Origin: Welwitschia mirabilis
Lineage: Eukaryota; Gnetophyta; Gnetopsida; Welwitschiales
NCBI GenBank assembly: GCA_051453625.1
Contig: JBOZIK010000001.1
Span: 205,914,679-205,978,678 of the forward strand
Length of the DNA stretch: 64,000 nucleotides
Direction of reading: 5' to 3'
Part shown: piece by piece, positions 1 to 10,812 of the stretch
Numbering within the stretch: the stretch's first letter is position 1
Layout of the letters: each line of letters starts with the position of its first letter
The notes under the pieces: model-generated
What the model saw: only the letters and a program-made list of their open reading frames with translations
What the model was told of the DNA's origin: nothing
Databases searched by the model: none
Position numbers and translations under genes: made by a program

Positions 1-76
1 ATCTAACTATGATGTTTGAATAATAAAAGGAATGTTAGTGATTAGTAAAAAGTTAAAAATAAAATAAAATACTTAC

Positions 77-224
77 AGAGTACTATTACATCGATACTAC
101 AGCAAATATCTAGAATATCCACTGAAGCAATGACAACTCTTGATTTCCAAGCAGCCTTCCCTGGTAATAGCACCAATTTGTTGCGGTGCAAATTTATGCA
201 ATGTTTCACGCCTTGATTTAAGTC
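77..224 (-). other. candidate host-gene internal exon
   Basis: On the minus strand this 148-bp block is bounded by a plausible acceptor (TTAATTAATAG just before the block) and a good plant donor (CTCT|GTAAGTATTTT). One frame is open throughout and could encode about 49 residues; a second frame, rich in Lys and Arg, is open for about 42 codons and then stops. The block is clearly richer in G+C than the AT-rich DNA on both sides, as plant exons usually are. I do not recognise the peptide and cannot choose the frame. It could belong to the same transcript as the possible leader at 1049-1220. It could also be chance splice-like sequence or an exon of a pseudogene. Confidence 0.35.
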
Positions 225-420
225 CTATTAATTAAAAATAAGATGCATAAATATAGCATGCTAGTATAATCAAAGTAATTTGAATGTCATAATTCTATCG
301 AAGGCCAATGGTATGGATAATAAAGAGTTGATTTAGAGAAAGAAATATGTAATCTTAATATACTAAATTAGACTAAAATGCAAGAAATAGAAATAGCGAT
401 GCAAAACTAGTCTATGAAAA

Positions 421-1048
421 NNNNNNNNNNNNNNNNNNNNNNNNNNNNNNNNNNNNNNNNNNNNNNNNNNNNNNNNNNNNNNNNNNNNNNNNNNNNNNNN
501 NNNNNNNNNNNNNNNNNNNNNNNNNNNNNNNNNNNNNNNNNNNNNNNNNNNNNNNNNNNNNNNNNNNNNNNNNNNNNNNNNNNNNNNNNNNNNNNNNNNN
601 NNNNNNNNNNNNNNNNNNNNNNNNNNNNNNNNNNNNNNNNNNNNNNNNNNNNNNNNNNNNNNNNNNNNNNNNNNNNNNNNNNNNNNNNNNNNNNNNNNNN
701 NNNNNNNNNNNNNNNNNNNNNNNNNNNNNNNNNNNNNNNNNNNNNNNNNNNNNNNNNNNNNNNNNNNNNNNNNNNNNNNNNNNNNNNNNNNNNNNNNNNN
801 NNNNNNNNNNNNNNNNNNNNNNNNNNNNNNNNNNNNNNNNNNNNNNNNNNNNNNNNNNNNNNNNNNNNNNNNNNNNNNNNNNNNNNNNNNNNNNNNNNNN
901 NNNNNNNNNNNNNNNNNNNNNNNNNNNNNNNNNNNNNNNNNNNNNNNNNNNNNNNNNNNNNNNNNNNNNNNNNNNNNNNNNNNNNNNNNNNNNNNNNNNN
1001 NNNNNNNNNNNNNNNNNNNNNNNNNNNNNNNNNNNNNNNNNNNNNNNN
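421..1048. other. assembly gap, 628 N
   Basis: Run of 628 undetermined bases. The odd length suggests an estimated gap or masked bases rather than a default filler. It lies between the candidate exon and the candidate leader, so most of any gene here may be hidden in it. Open frames that run through the N cannot be interpreted. Confidence 0.99.
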
Positions 1049-1220
1049 CCAAGACCAAGGTAACGTCTCTCTGGATTATAAGATGGTTCTCTGGTCTCAA
1101 AATCTCCTGTCACGAGAATGTCAAGTACTATTGAAGATGATTAGGGATCAAGGAAAAAAACCTTTATCTATAGACAGAAAAGAAAAGGGAACTGACAGAA
1201 AAGTAAAGGAGAAACCCTAG
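1049..1220 (-). promoter_or_regulatory. possible 5' leader of a minus-strand gene with telo-box
   Basis: Read on the minus strand, the block begins CTAGGGTTTC (1211-1220), a telo-box (AAACCCTA on the other strand). That motif is common near transcription starts of plant housekeeping genes. It continues through pyrimidine-rich leader-like sequence into a segment of near-average G+C that is open up to the gap. The only start-like codon before the gap in that open frame is GTG, so the true ATG would lie inside the gap. No convincing TATA box was found upstream. The link to the exon at 77-224 is inference. Confidence 0.3.
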
Positions 1221-1792
1221 CTGACATGCAAAGTAAAGTTGTAGTAAAGTAGTGATAACTTGAGAAAACATTCAGTAAAACTATGGAAAAATAGTGTTAT
1301 TTCAATGGTCATGTAGATGAAGTAGGGGACAATGAGGATTGGTAATTGAAACTCTGGTTTTGCTTTAGTTCATCTACCTGTCGGACTGCATGTGAAGTGT
1401 TGTTAACTAGTTTTGGAGATGTTGTCTACTAGTGACATCTGGACGATGATGTGGATGAATATGTTTTATAGGAAGATCTTAGTTCAACTGGGAGTTATCT
1501 TAAAATAACTCTATTTATTTCTCAATTGGAGTTGTCATTCTGACTGTCATGTAGATGACGGAGGAAATGATACTCTTTTCTCAATCTTTTGTCAATGGAA
1601 TTATTTTATCATCTGCAAGAATTGTTATTCAAAACGATACTTATCTGCATCTGCATGAATTACTTGTATTTTATCTGGAATTTTTATGTTTTCATCTTAT
1701 GCTTCTTGATTCTCTATTGTCATAAGAACTAAGCATTTATCTGTTAGTTTATCTACAAAACAACTCATAATACCTTATTAAATAGACATAAG
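1221..1792. other. unassigned sequence, possible upstream DNA of the gene
   Basis: No coding frame, LTR or repeat family shared with the rest of the window was recognised. A 13-base motif, gtcatgtagatga, occurs at about 1308 and 1547, which may be remnants of a small duplication. It ends where the copia fragment starts. Confidence 0.4.
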
Positions 1793-1805
1793 TTGGCATC
1801 GCAAC

Positions 1806-2302
1806 AGGTATCCTAAAGGAACATTTTTTGATCTTATAGGATTTAGTAATGCATACTGGGCTAGTTGCAAGGATGATTAGAAAAGCATAAGTAGGAATTA
1901 TTTTTTCCTTAGTGCTTAATTAATAGGTTGAATAACCAAGAAATAAAACTCTATCTCTTTTTCTGCATAACAAAACTAGAATACATAGTAGCATGAAGCT
2001 ATTGTACCCATCTTCTGTGAATAAATAAAATGTTAAAATATTTTAGAGTTAAATATAATTAGGTATCCATATTTTGTGATAATACTAGTATTATAAACAT
2101 ATTAAAAAATCTTGTTTAGCACTCTCATACTAAGTATATTGAACTTAAATAGTGATCAAGTTAAAAAGGAAATATTAATATGAATTTTATAAACATTGGT
2201 CAATAGCTAGCTGATATCTTTACCAAGATCCTAACTTTTAACAAAGTTTTACATCTTCAATGAAAATTAGGGGTTCTATTTCCATTCCTCAACTAAAAGT
2301 AG
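1806..2302 (+). pseudogene. Ty1/copia RNase H C-terminal fragment
   Basis: In shifting plus-strand frames this reads as the end of a copia RNase H domain. It starts YPKGTFFDLIGFSNAYWA, passes the CKDD-KS block and then a degraded TKK-NSIS block, and ends with ADIFTKILTFNKVLHL (from 2210) followed by KLGV. These are the usual order and spacing of the last roughly 160 residues of copia Pol. Several stops and at least one 1-bp frameshift (near 2160) break it. Reverse transcriptase and integrase are absent upstream, so the fragment is 5'-truncated, at a point marked by a 17-base sequence that recurs at 4082. It resembles the RNase H of the minus-strand element at 15971-16440 and may be of the same family. 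Confidence 0.85.
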
Positions 2303-2503
2303 GTAGTCAAATAGATTTACATTTTAATCAATCAAACTTGAAGAAGTTGAGTTAATCGAATTTTTACTCAATTACTTAGACTTATTTTAGGTTCAAATCA
2401 CCTAAATTAGGATTAATTAAACCAGATTTTTGGTTAATTAGATATGCATAGGTTAGACTTGTGATTTGATAGGTTAACTAAACATGAATTCAGTCAACCA
2501 AAG
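2303..2503 (+). mobile_element. 3' noncoding part or LTR start of the copia fragment
   Basis: This stretch follows the RNase H end and contains several degenerate ggttaact, gtcaacc and gttaatcgaa motifs. The same motif style fills the LTRs at 14038-15346, 19774-21080 and 52943-53950. It stops abruptly where homology to the Ty3-type LTR begins, so the copia piece is truncated on both sides. Confidence 0.5.
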
Positions 2504-3379
2504 AGGGCCTCATCTACTCTCCATTTTTCTATAGAGGTAAATTTCTTAGTATACCAGTGTATATCGATATAAATTAATAAAGTCACCAATTTAAAACATT
2601 ATGGAAAAGGTTGAGAGAAATAAAAATCTTAAACAAAACATGGCATTTGAATTACACATAGAATTTACTAGCTTTTGGCAGTATACAAAATAAATAAGCT
2701 TTCTGAAATGCAAAGCATAGCAATAGAGATAAATGTAAGAAATATATAAATACATTCAAAATTAAATGAGGTCCATAAACCATTTAGGAATGAAATGAAA
2801 AATCATGAATCATACTCAAAATTAAATGAAGTTTGAAGGGCTTCTAAAGATTCCAAGGCTCCTAGTCTTCAAGATTCAAAGGAGAGTTCTTTTCAAAAAA
2901 TAAACCAGACTTGAGGAAGGAAGAATTCTATTTATAATAAGAGAATGTGGGTAAAGTGAAAGAACTCAAGAAAATAAAAGAACACATCATAAGAAAACCA
3001 TAAATATGGGGTTTTATAACATCTCTCAAAAGCTTTCCTAGCCATTAGATGCTTTAATAATATAAAAAAGAATGTTTTCTATTCTATCACATCTAATCAT
3101 AATAATGAAGAAAAATAAATAATAAGCCATCATAATTAATAATTAATCATGAATAATTTTTTATAAGATGTAATAATAATAATAAGTAAATGAAATCATT
3201 ACCACTATAAGTTCTTGAAATCAAGACTAAAGGAACTCAAAGCATAACTTAATATAATAGCATCTCAAGAACATAATATTTATATCAATTGGAGACTTTA
3301 AAATAATTAAATATTTATAAATAATTCATTATACTTAATATTTACATCTTTAAAAAGAAGTAAAAATATGGACGTAACA
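2504..3379 (-). repeat. LTR1 of Ty3-type array 1 (truncated)
   Basis: Homologous, by reading, to about the last 870 bases of LTR2 (11700-12566), to LTR3 and to the block at 50515-51302. On the plus strand the end gacgtaaca is followed at once by tttctcacctacttaaa, the complement of a polypurine tract, so this is the 3' LTR of a minus-strand element. The first roughly 1.2 kb of the LTR is missing and replaced by the copia fragment. Confidence 0.8.
2928..2938 (-). promoter_or_regulatory. LTR1 TATA box
   Basis: On the minus strand this reads ATTATAAATAG. The same motif is at the equivalent place in LTR2 (12113), the deleted LTR (50828) and, altered, in LTR3 (27773). Conservation of position supports a role as the LTR core promoter reading leftward. 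Confidence 0.6.
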
Positions 3380-3394
3380 TTTCTCACCTACTTA
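3380..3394 (-). other. polypurine tract, element A
   Basis: Minus strand TTTAAGTAGGTGAGAAA abuts the LTR1 terminus TGTTACGTC. The equivalent tracts in A' and C read AAGGAGGTGAGAAA and AAGGATGTGAGAAA. This is the usual plus-strand primer position for a minus-orientation element. Confidence 0.7.
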
Positions 3395-3896
3395 AAAAGT
3401 TTTATCCTCAAAACTCGTATAAGAAAGCCTAATTATTTACTATAATACATCTATTTTATATTTTCTAGTAGTTTCTCCTCCTATATCTCCTAATCATTTT
3501 ACTAAAGTTGAATTATTATCCACATGCTTACTAACTAAAATCATAAGCATAACAATCATCTGTTATGTCTGAAAGAATCAAGCCTTTAGGAATTATCTTC
3601 TTCCTCTATCATTCACTTTTATTTCATGGTGTAAGCTCTAAACGTTATAGTACATGAGAGTATCAAATTACAAAATTATTTTGTTATACATGAACTTTCA
3701 ATATTTTCCATTTCCTAAGGTCATAATGCTTACTTAATTATGGAAAATGTTATGAGCTAATATCTCTTCATTAGAGGTTGGATAGAGACCACATAATTGA
3801 TTTCTAAAGGAATTTCTAAGAAGATATTTTAATATACTTATATATGGTTGAAAATCCTTTTATTTCATTTGCCAAGATATCTCAATGACCTTCTAG

Positions 3897-3996
3897 NNNN
3901 NNNNNNNNNNNNNNNNNNNNNNNNNNNNNNNNNNNNNNNNNNNNNNNNNNNNNNNNNNNNNNNNNNNNNNNNNNNNNNNNNNNNNNNNNNNNNNNN
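3897..3996. other. assembly gap, 100 N
   Basis: Exactly 100 N, the usual placeholder for a gap of unknown size. The sequence before the gap (about 3750-3890) and after it (4097-4200) are two versions of the same part of internal A, so the join is suspect. Confidence 0.99.
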
Positions 3997-5639
3997 TTTC
4001 TCCATAATCAGCATAATTGCATCTAAGCCTGTATAAATGTCCTGCAAAAGTACTCCAAATACACCATCAAATTCCTACAAATTGGCATCGCAACAGGTTA
4101 TGAACTAGCATATTTCTCATGCAAGAATTTTCTAAGCAAATAATTAAAATAAATTGAACCACTTGATTTCATATGTCAAAATATCTCAATAACCTCCTTC
4201 CATTAAAGTAAAATGTTCTTAAATCATTAAGTCTAAAAGTGCAACTCAAGTTGGAAATGTTACAATCTCTTACTTCAAATTGTGATATACACTTCTAAAG
4301 TTGTTATGTAGAAATTTCTCAAGATTAAACTCATAAACTATAAATTTCTTCCACTCTACACTCCTTTGTTATGAGCTCCTTAAAATGCCTCTCTAAGAGT
4401 TCTACTTGTATAAATTAATTGAATTTCTACTTTCAAGATTAGTATGCATGATGTAGCATCTAACAAATCAAGAAATATGGAAAACATTTAAGATGAGTAG
4501 TTATTTGAAGATTTTATAATAGGTTTCTAAGATAAATTTAAAAGGTTAAGAAGCCTAACTAAATGAACTTACACTTCATTTAATGATTAATCCACACATC
4601 ATCATACATTAAGAGAAGGTGTTGAAGATTTGTATAACATGTTATGAAATGTCTGTATGTTGCTCTTTATTTTAAGGAATTTATCAAATTCTATCTTAAT
4701 GTTGATAATAATTCAAAATTTTAGGTTATTATAAGGTCTAAAATAGAAGGTTGAATTAGTCCTTTGATGCATCCTTGAATACATTGTGGAAAGAGATGAG
4801 AGAAAATATTCAAGCACACACATGAAAAAGTATAATTTCCAAGTGAATTAGGAAATCTTATGTTACAACATGATGTACCTTATATTAATCACAAGTGTAT
4901 TATTCAAGGGAAACTTTATCTTAGTTTATAATCTCATGTGGCTTGCCTGTGCTTCAAGTGCTTAGTTGATTGCAACTTTAAATTAGATCTCAAAACTTAT
5001 CCTTAGTTTTTTTCCGCTTTTTGTTTTCTCTTTTTTTAAGGGGTATATTATTTCATGTGCTCTTACTATTTATTCTCATTATTGATTTTAATTTTAGAAT
5101 GCTCTCAAATTCATACAACTTATGTATCTCAACCTCCAACATTCACATTAGGATTATATTTTTCTAATAAAATATCAATTGAGTCCAATACTATTAGCCA
5201 TCTTAAAAGCATTGGAGTAAGCCCAAAACATTTAATATAATCTGATATTATAAAAGCAAGACTAGCATAAAATTTTCGCTAAAACTAATAGCATTTCTGT
5301 TATTTAGAGCCATCAATTATAGCTTTTAATTAATTTAGTCTTTACACATTAGCTCCGATGAATTTTAATCTATGCAAAGGTATTAGAATTAGACTTCCAT
5401 AGTGGCATATTTCAAAGAGGTTTCTATGTATGAATCTCCCCTAGAAGATACAATGATTATTTCTAAAAGTAATCATTCATCTTATTACTTCCACTTTTGT
5501 GAACTTATAAAACAATTTCACATAAAATTTTTAGCCTTAAATGGTAAACTTGTCAATAACATAAGTTACACCTGGATTTGAAATGATCCAAAATTTTAAA
5601 CTCATTTATAAGCCTAAATGTAATATTCCTAATTAATAA

Positions 5640-5704
5640 TTTCTTTATATATATATATATAGATATATAGATAGCTAGGTAGGTAGAAAGAGAGAGAAAG
5701 AGAG
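5640..5704. repeat. AT / GATA / GA microsatellite
   Basis: A run of alternating AT passes into imperfect GATA and TAGG repeats and then into a GA tract. The same position in A' (22055-22086) and C (46610-46661) also carries AT or GA repeats, so the microsatellite was present in the ancestral internal region and has changed length and sequence in each copy. Confidence 0.8.
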
Positions 5705-8700
5705 AATTTATTTTTAAGCATTTTTCATATCAATAGACATAAATAAATAAATAAATATTTTAGTTTACTTATATATTTTAAACTATATTAAACTATATTT
5801 TATAATTTATAACCAATTACAACAAAAATTGGATTTCATTTTTGCTTGAGATTAAACACACTACTTCTTTTCTAAGCTTTTAATGGCTTAGCCACTACAT
5901 CAAATCTAAGTCAGTTGGAAAGAAAACAAAAAAAAAGGCTACAAATTAAATGAATTATTGAAATAACCTTATTTTATTGATGTATGCACTAAAAATTACT
6001 TATTAACATTACTTGAAGCTTTTGAACACATAAAGTAGTAGTTTGGTGGTTCTATTGGCAATCATCACACTATTTTTTATTATCTATTGGCAAGCGTGCC
6101 TCTTTAAAATTATGTTAAAGGAACAGGTCAAAATTCTTGAATTCTAACTATGTAAGATGTCAATAAGCATGTTTTTTATTAATTACTTCTTACCTATCTT
6201 TAGAAATGTTGCCTCCATAGTAGGCCAGTGGATAAGAAAACCATTAATACTTTTATTAAGTTGTGTAGTTTCACTATCAATTCATAATTAATCCCATAAG
6301 CAGCTCTTTGTCCACTCATATCACTATCAAATCCATGATTAGGAGTCATTGTTCTTGGTTAGAAAAAAAAAATCATACTTGCAAACACCCAACGATAACT
6401 TTGGATGAAAGGCCAAGAGTGATGAATAATGGAAAGTGCATTGTAAGGGAATGAAATGCATAATGGAGAAGGAGAATTTACAATAGTAGTGTTGAGATTG
6501 CATCATGCTAGAGAAGGGATGTTGCAAAGGAAAAGAGTGTTATACAAAAGAAAGAGTGAATTATGAGTGGAGAAGCATAGGAAGTAAGTTTGAAAAGTGG
6601 TTAACAAGTCAAGATGGATCCATTTTAATAAGTTTCTACATTATTCAATTTGAAAAAAAGGGTAAGAAACATCTCATTTTCTTTTAAGTAACATTATGAA
6701 CAAAAGAAGGAAATGAATATGTATTTTCTGAAATGCATTTTACAAAAAATCATCTTGTTTTTTATTTAATGATTGAATGCAAAGATCCTATGAATAAATA
6801 TATTGTAATGACAAGTAATGTTTTAGGATGTAAAGACCAAGAAATAGAAGATTAGAAGGAAGTTACTATAAGTCCCATCATAAACACACCTGGGGCAAAG
6901 AATTCATGCAATGCACTATCGTGGAAAATGAGTGTGAAATAGATCTGACATATGTAATCTAACACCAAAGCTAAGGATAGTTTAAGGATTGATTTATATG
7001 TCCTGCCTCATAATGAATATTCAAGAAAAAGGAAAGGTAAGTAAGGGATTAATAGTTAAGTTCTCACAATTTACATGCTCCACTCTTTTGGCTTTATCAA
7101 CATTAACCTCTTTAGATCATTAGGTGTTCTAACGACATCATTTTTCAATCTGGTATTAAACCTTATAAAATATAGAAGGAATTCAAGAACAAATGGTTAA
7201 CTTTATTTTTTTTTTCATAAATGAATACATTATAATCACTGTGAGTGCTAACAGTCCCAAGGCTTGCATTTACACTAGTTATAATATTTATTTCTTTAAT
7301 GAAATTCAAGTATTATGAAATCATAATTATCAATAACATCCTTGTCTTCTTGTTAAATTTTATGTTTTATATATTACCAAAAATTTACTTTTATTTCCTA
7401 TAGGCTAATATGAACAATACTACATAGGATCACATTGGGAGTACCAGTAAGTATTGTGTATCGAAGCAAGACTTAATATTAAGTTATTTCCAATATAGTT
7501 AGGAGGAATTCTTATATTTACTTTTTTTATTCCAAGAAAGTAGATATCAATATCTCATAGCTTTATCTCACAATAGTAAATTATAAACTTTTATGCTAAG
7601 GGTTTTGCTAAAATATTAATGAATTACTGTGGTTAATATTAAGGTTTAGAAAATGCATACAGTTTCTTTTCCATTGTTAATCTTGTGCAGGAATAGATGG
7701 AAAGGTATACTAATTTAGCCTATACAAAAAATTAATTGAAATTGCTCTTTAGGCCTTTGATCTCATGCTAGTAAAGCATAACACATGTGAATATTAAACT
7801 CTGCAAGTACCGCAAACATTATAGTACTATGTGTTCTTGCTAATATTTTGTAAATGTCCTTCTCAAGGAGTATTTCAATATTAACATTGTAGTCTTAGTA
7901 TATATCTGATTAAGCTTGGTACTATAATAGATAAGATAAGTAAAATGATGCCTTCACTAGAAATCCATAATAGGTGATTTATTTTATGATTAATTAATTT
8001 CCCTCATGCATCACAACTACTCAAAACTAGATAAAAATCACCTAATGAATCCCAGGAAAAAAACTATGTTACTTATATAAATGTAATCTCATTCTATCAT
8101 GGGTCTTTAAAATCAATTTACCTCTCATGCCTACTCCTTTTTATAGTGTTACTAAGAATAGTAGCCTTCTTTTTAGCTTCTTTCTATTTAACACATGAAA
8201 AGTATTACTCCTCTTCTTTCTATTTCATCACATAACTTAAAATCCATAAGCTAATACCATTGAGAATAAATCTCACTTATTTTATTACATCATAAGCTTC
8301 CATATAAATCTAAAATGATCATATAAAATGATTGAACTTCAATGATTGATGTGATACTTTTCAAATCCTATGCATTAAGAAGTGAGTTTTAAAATCCTTA
8401 TCATAGAACCCAAACCTCAGGTAGTAAGGAAGCTTAATATTTAGTAGCTATTTCCTCAAATAAGAATGATTATCCAAATGGAATAGCATTAACATTGTTA
8501 ATAATGTCTTCCTACATATTCTTGTGTGTGATGCATGTATAGCTCTTAAAGTAATGCAAAGCACAGAGCCTTTTTTCTCTATTTATTTATCCATGCTTTG
8601 TACTCTGCTTTCTTCCACAGAGTAATCCCTATTATTGTTTTTCCCCTTCCTTAAGATCTACATTTATCTTTCATTCTCCTTCTTTATTTCTCAACACAGA

Positions 8701-8767
8701 TTTAATTGAATAGAAATTTTTCTTTTTAATTTCAAACGTTTCAGTGGTCCTAAGATCCTTTAAGATT

Positions 8768-8873
8768 NNNNNNNNNNNNNNNNNNNNNNNNNNNNNNNNN
8801 NNNNNNNNNNNNNNNNNNNNNNNNNNNNNNNNNNNNNNNNNNNNNNNNNNNNNNNNNNNNNNNNNNNNNNNNN
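8768..8873. other. 106 undetermined bases
   Basis: The equivalent stretch in sister copy A' (25223-25328) is also 106 bases between matching flanks. The N run therefore appears to keep the true length and is likely masked sequence or a sized gap, not a break. Confidence 0.9.
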
Positions 8874-9093
8874 CTTCGAAAAAAATATGTCATGCTATTT
8901 AAAATGTTGGCTCTCTATGAAAATTAAAGCCTCCATATAATGATAACATTTGCAGGATTGTAGATTTTAATGGCTATGGACTTGCCCCTTGTAAATGTTA
9001 TTAAAATTCCTTCTCATCTCTTCTAATTCTACATACTATTGTCCAATCCATTAATGTATGCAAGCTTTCACTCCATGAATCTATTTGAAGAAG

Positions 9094-9166
9094 CATTGGT
9101 ATCAGAAATTTAGACCCTTAATCTTCCTCCTATGATTTTAAAGTTAAGTTTCTTATCTATATCCTA
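9094..9166. repeat. gap-flanking duplicate, left copy
   Basis: About 68 bases here (9099-9166) are identical to 9896-9963. Copies A' (about 25553-25620) and C (about 50078-50144) have this sequence only once. The right copy continues into the normal internal sequence; this one ends at a 100-N gap. Confidence 0.9.
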
Positions 9167-9266
9167 NNNNNNNNNNNNNNNNNNNNNNNNNNNNNNNNNN
9201 NNNNNNNNNNNNNNNNNNNNNNNNNNNNNNNNNNNNNNNNNNNNNNNNNNNNNNNNNNNNNNNNNN
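9167..9266. other. assembly gap, 100 N
   Basis: Placeholder gap lying between the duplicated sequence and the GC-richer segment 9267-9890 that is absent from the sister copies. Confidence 0.99.
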
Positions 9267-9890
9267 ATAACTTATCCAAAGAAACATCACCCCATAGTAA
9301 TAAACCCTTCAAAACATTAAATCCACACATGAAATTAATCAGACATCTAAAGTATTCATAGTATGCCTTCTTGGAAAAGGATAACGCATGATATTGCTTT
9401 TAGTTGAGAATCCAGTGTGCTTTGCAAGGGCAGAGAGAGGGTGATGCATAATCCACACAGAGATTAGCAGTCAGAGGTGTAACAGTGAATGCACAAGTTA
9501 ACTCACAGGGTAGAGATGCATACATGATAAGGGTAACTATTGGTGCACAACAAGGGTAGACAGATCAGCAAGCATGATGCAGATGCAGTCAGACATAATG
9601 ACAAGATTGGCAAAGAAATCACAAAGAAGGAGGTTGCAAGCACACCGTGCAGGCGTGGTGGTCGGTAAAAGCTATAGAAGCAGAAGCGCATTCTTTGACA
9701 ATGGCTATTGCTGCAATGATAAGAGAAACTAGTAGATCAATAGTGAGTGAGTGGATCTGGCTGGTGAAAATGGGACTGAGCAAAAAGAGCATGACATTTA
9801 GGCATATAACAGGTGTCATACTAGTCAAATGGCATCAAAATACATCCATTAACATACTCAAACTTTTACTTTAAGGTTCTATCTGGAGAA
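9267..9890 (+). other. GC-richer foreign segment in copy A
   Basis: Base composition is visibly less AT-rich than the surroundings and there is no counterpart in A' or C. On the plus strand 9647-9874 is open for 75 codons. The part around KAIEAEAHSLTMAIAAMIRE recalls the AEA-AL-AL-A helix of plant non-LTR-type RNase H domains (PF13456), but only faintly. It may be a fragment of a different transposon or gene, either truly inserted here or misplaced by assembly, since one side is an N gap and the other a perfect duplicate. Confidence 0.45.
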
Positions 9891-10100
9891 TCACTGGTAT
9901 CAGAAATTTAGACCCTTAATCTTCCTCCTATGATTTTAAAGTTAAGTTTCTTATCTATATCCTAGAATGATTTTCTTGAAATTGACCTGAATTTCTTTAA
10001 CATCACAAGTGAAAAAAATTATCAAAGAAGTTTATGAGGGTGATTTGTAATGGACTCTAAAGCAAGATAATTTGCTATTAATAAGGCCAAACCTCTCATG

Positions 10101-10140
10101 CGTTACTATCATCATCATCATCATCATCATTATTATATAT
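10101..10140. repeat. ATC microsatellite in internal A
   Basis: About eight ATC triplets then ATT and AT repeats. The equivalent position in C (50298-50370) is a much longer ATC-ACC-ATC compound; in A' (25748-25775) it is a short degenerate ATT tract. Confidence 0.85.
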
Positions 10141-10457
10141 TTTTTAAAATTATTCATTAATTAATTTTTTAAATATAATAATTAATTCAAAAGATGGACT
10201 ATTTAGTGGCTTTACTTTTACCTCCTATAAATAATTATTTCTTGAATAACTAATATTTAAGATCAATAAGAAGAGTTTCTTACCTTTAATTATCATGCTT
10301 AAGGTTTAAACTTATAACTATTTAGTAGCAATTATGCCTAGATAACTCACAAGCTAAGATATCATGTGTAATGGCTTCTTCCTAATGACTCCTTAGACCT
10401 AAATTCTGAAAATTATAATCCCTTCATAATAACTAAACCTAGTAAAATTGTAACCTA

Positions 10458-10469
10458 ACTTTAATATCA
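10458..10469 (-). other. degraded primer-binding site, element A
   Basis: Plus-strand taactttaatatca corresponds to a mutated complement of TGGTATCAGAG, the site for the 3' end of initiator Met-tRNA. It sits 3-4 bases inside LTR2, the normal position. The A' and B sites (26097, 42503) are better preserved. Confidence 0.55.
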
Positions 10470-10672
10470 AAATGTAATGACCTAATTTTTGCACTTAAAA
10501 TTTTCATCTAGACTTGATATAAAATGTGATACATAGATTTTATTAATATAAATGAATTAAAAGTAGTAGTCAAACATACCTAATAATGTACAATATTATA
10601 GTTTTGTAATAAGTATTTCAAAATTTACTTAGTTATAATTTGAAATACCTTTACCAAGTAATGTGTTTTTTA

Positions 10673-10733
10673 TTTGAAGTAATGGTTAAGAAAAAGAGAT
10701 ATTAATGAGAAGGTTACTAGTTTGAATCCAAAT
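10673..10733 (+). other. tRNA-like A/B-box module 1 in LTR2
   Basis: Plus strand tgaagtaatggttaag resembles an A box and, about 25 bases on, ctagtttgaatccaaat resembles a B box. LTR3 holds a better copy (26312-26372) with tggcacaatggttaag. Confidence 0.4.
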
Positions 10734-10812
10734 TGCTTTAGTTCTTTTTAAGTAATAATAGATATCACATGTTCCAATATATGTGTAATGTTTTCTTTTA
10801 TATCATGGATTT

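Larger units (their letters stand above)
3380..10472 (-). mobile_element. internal region A of LARD-like Ty3-type element
   Basis: Flanked by LTR1 and LTR2. The left end is a polypurine tract read on the minus strand (3380-3394), preceded on that strand by the block AGTTTTGAGGATAAAAC, a typical end of plant Ty3 elements. The right end is a degraded Met-tRNA primer site (10458-10469). In about 7.1 kb I see no gag, protease, reverse transcriptase or integrase motif in any frame. The only open frames are short and not shared among copies. The same sequence recurs as A' (12567-26111, interrupted) and C (44595-50430), so the noncoding state is a property of the family, as in large retrotransposon derivatives. 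Copy-specific features are an extra GC-richer segment at 9267-9890 and three runs of N. Confidence 0.75.

Noticed and set aside
363-1220. Long open frames on both strands across 421-1048
   Set aside because: They consist almost wholly of undetermined bases. Only the short real-sequence ends can be judged.
3848-4047. Short open frames across the 3897-3996 gap
   Set aside because: They exist only because N is not read as a stop.
9099-9108. Plus-strand TGGTATCAGA as a primer-binding site (also 9896)
   Set aside because: No LTR end lies before it, the next bases do not continue the tRNA match, and sister copies have variant sequence. It is chance within internal A.
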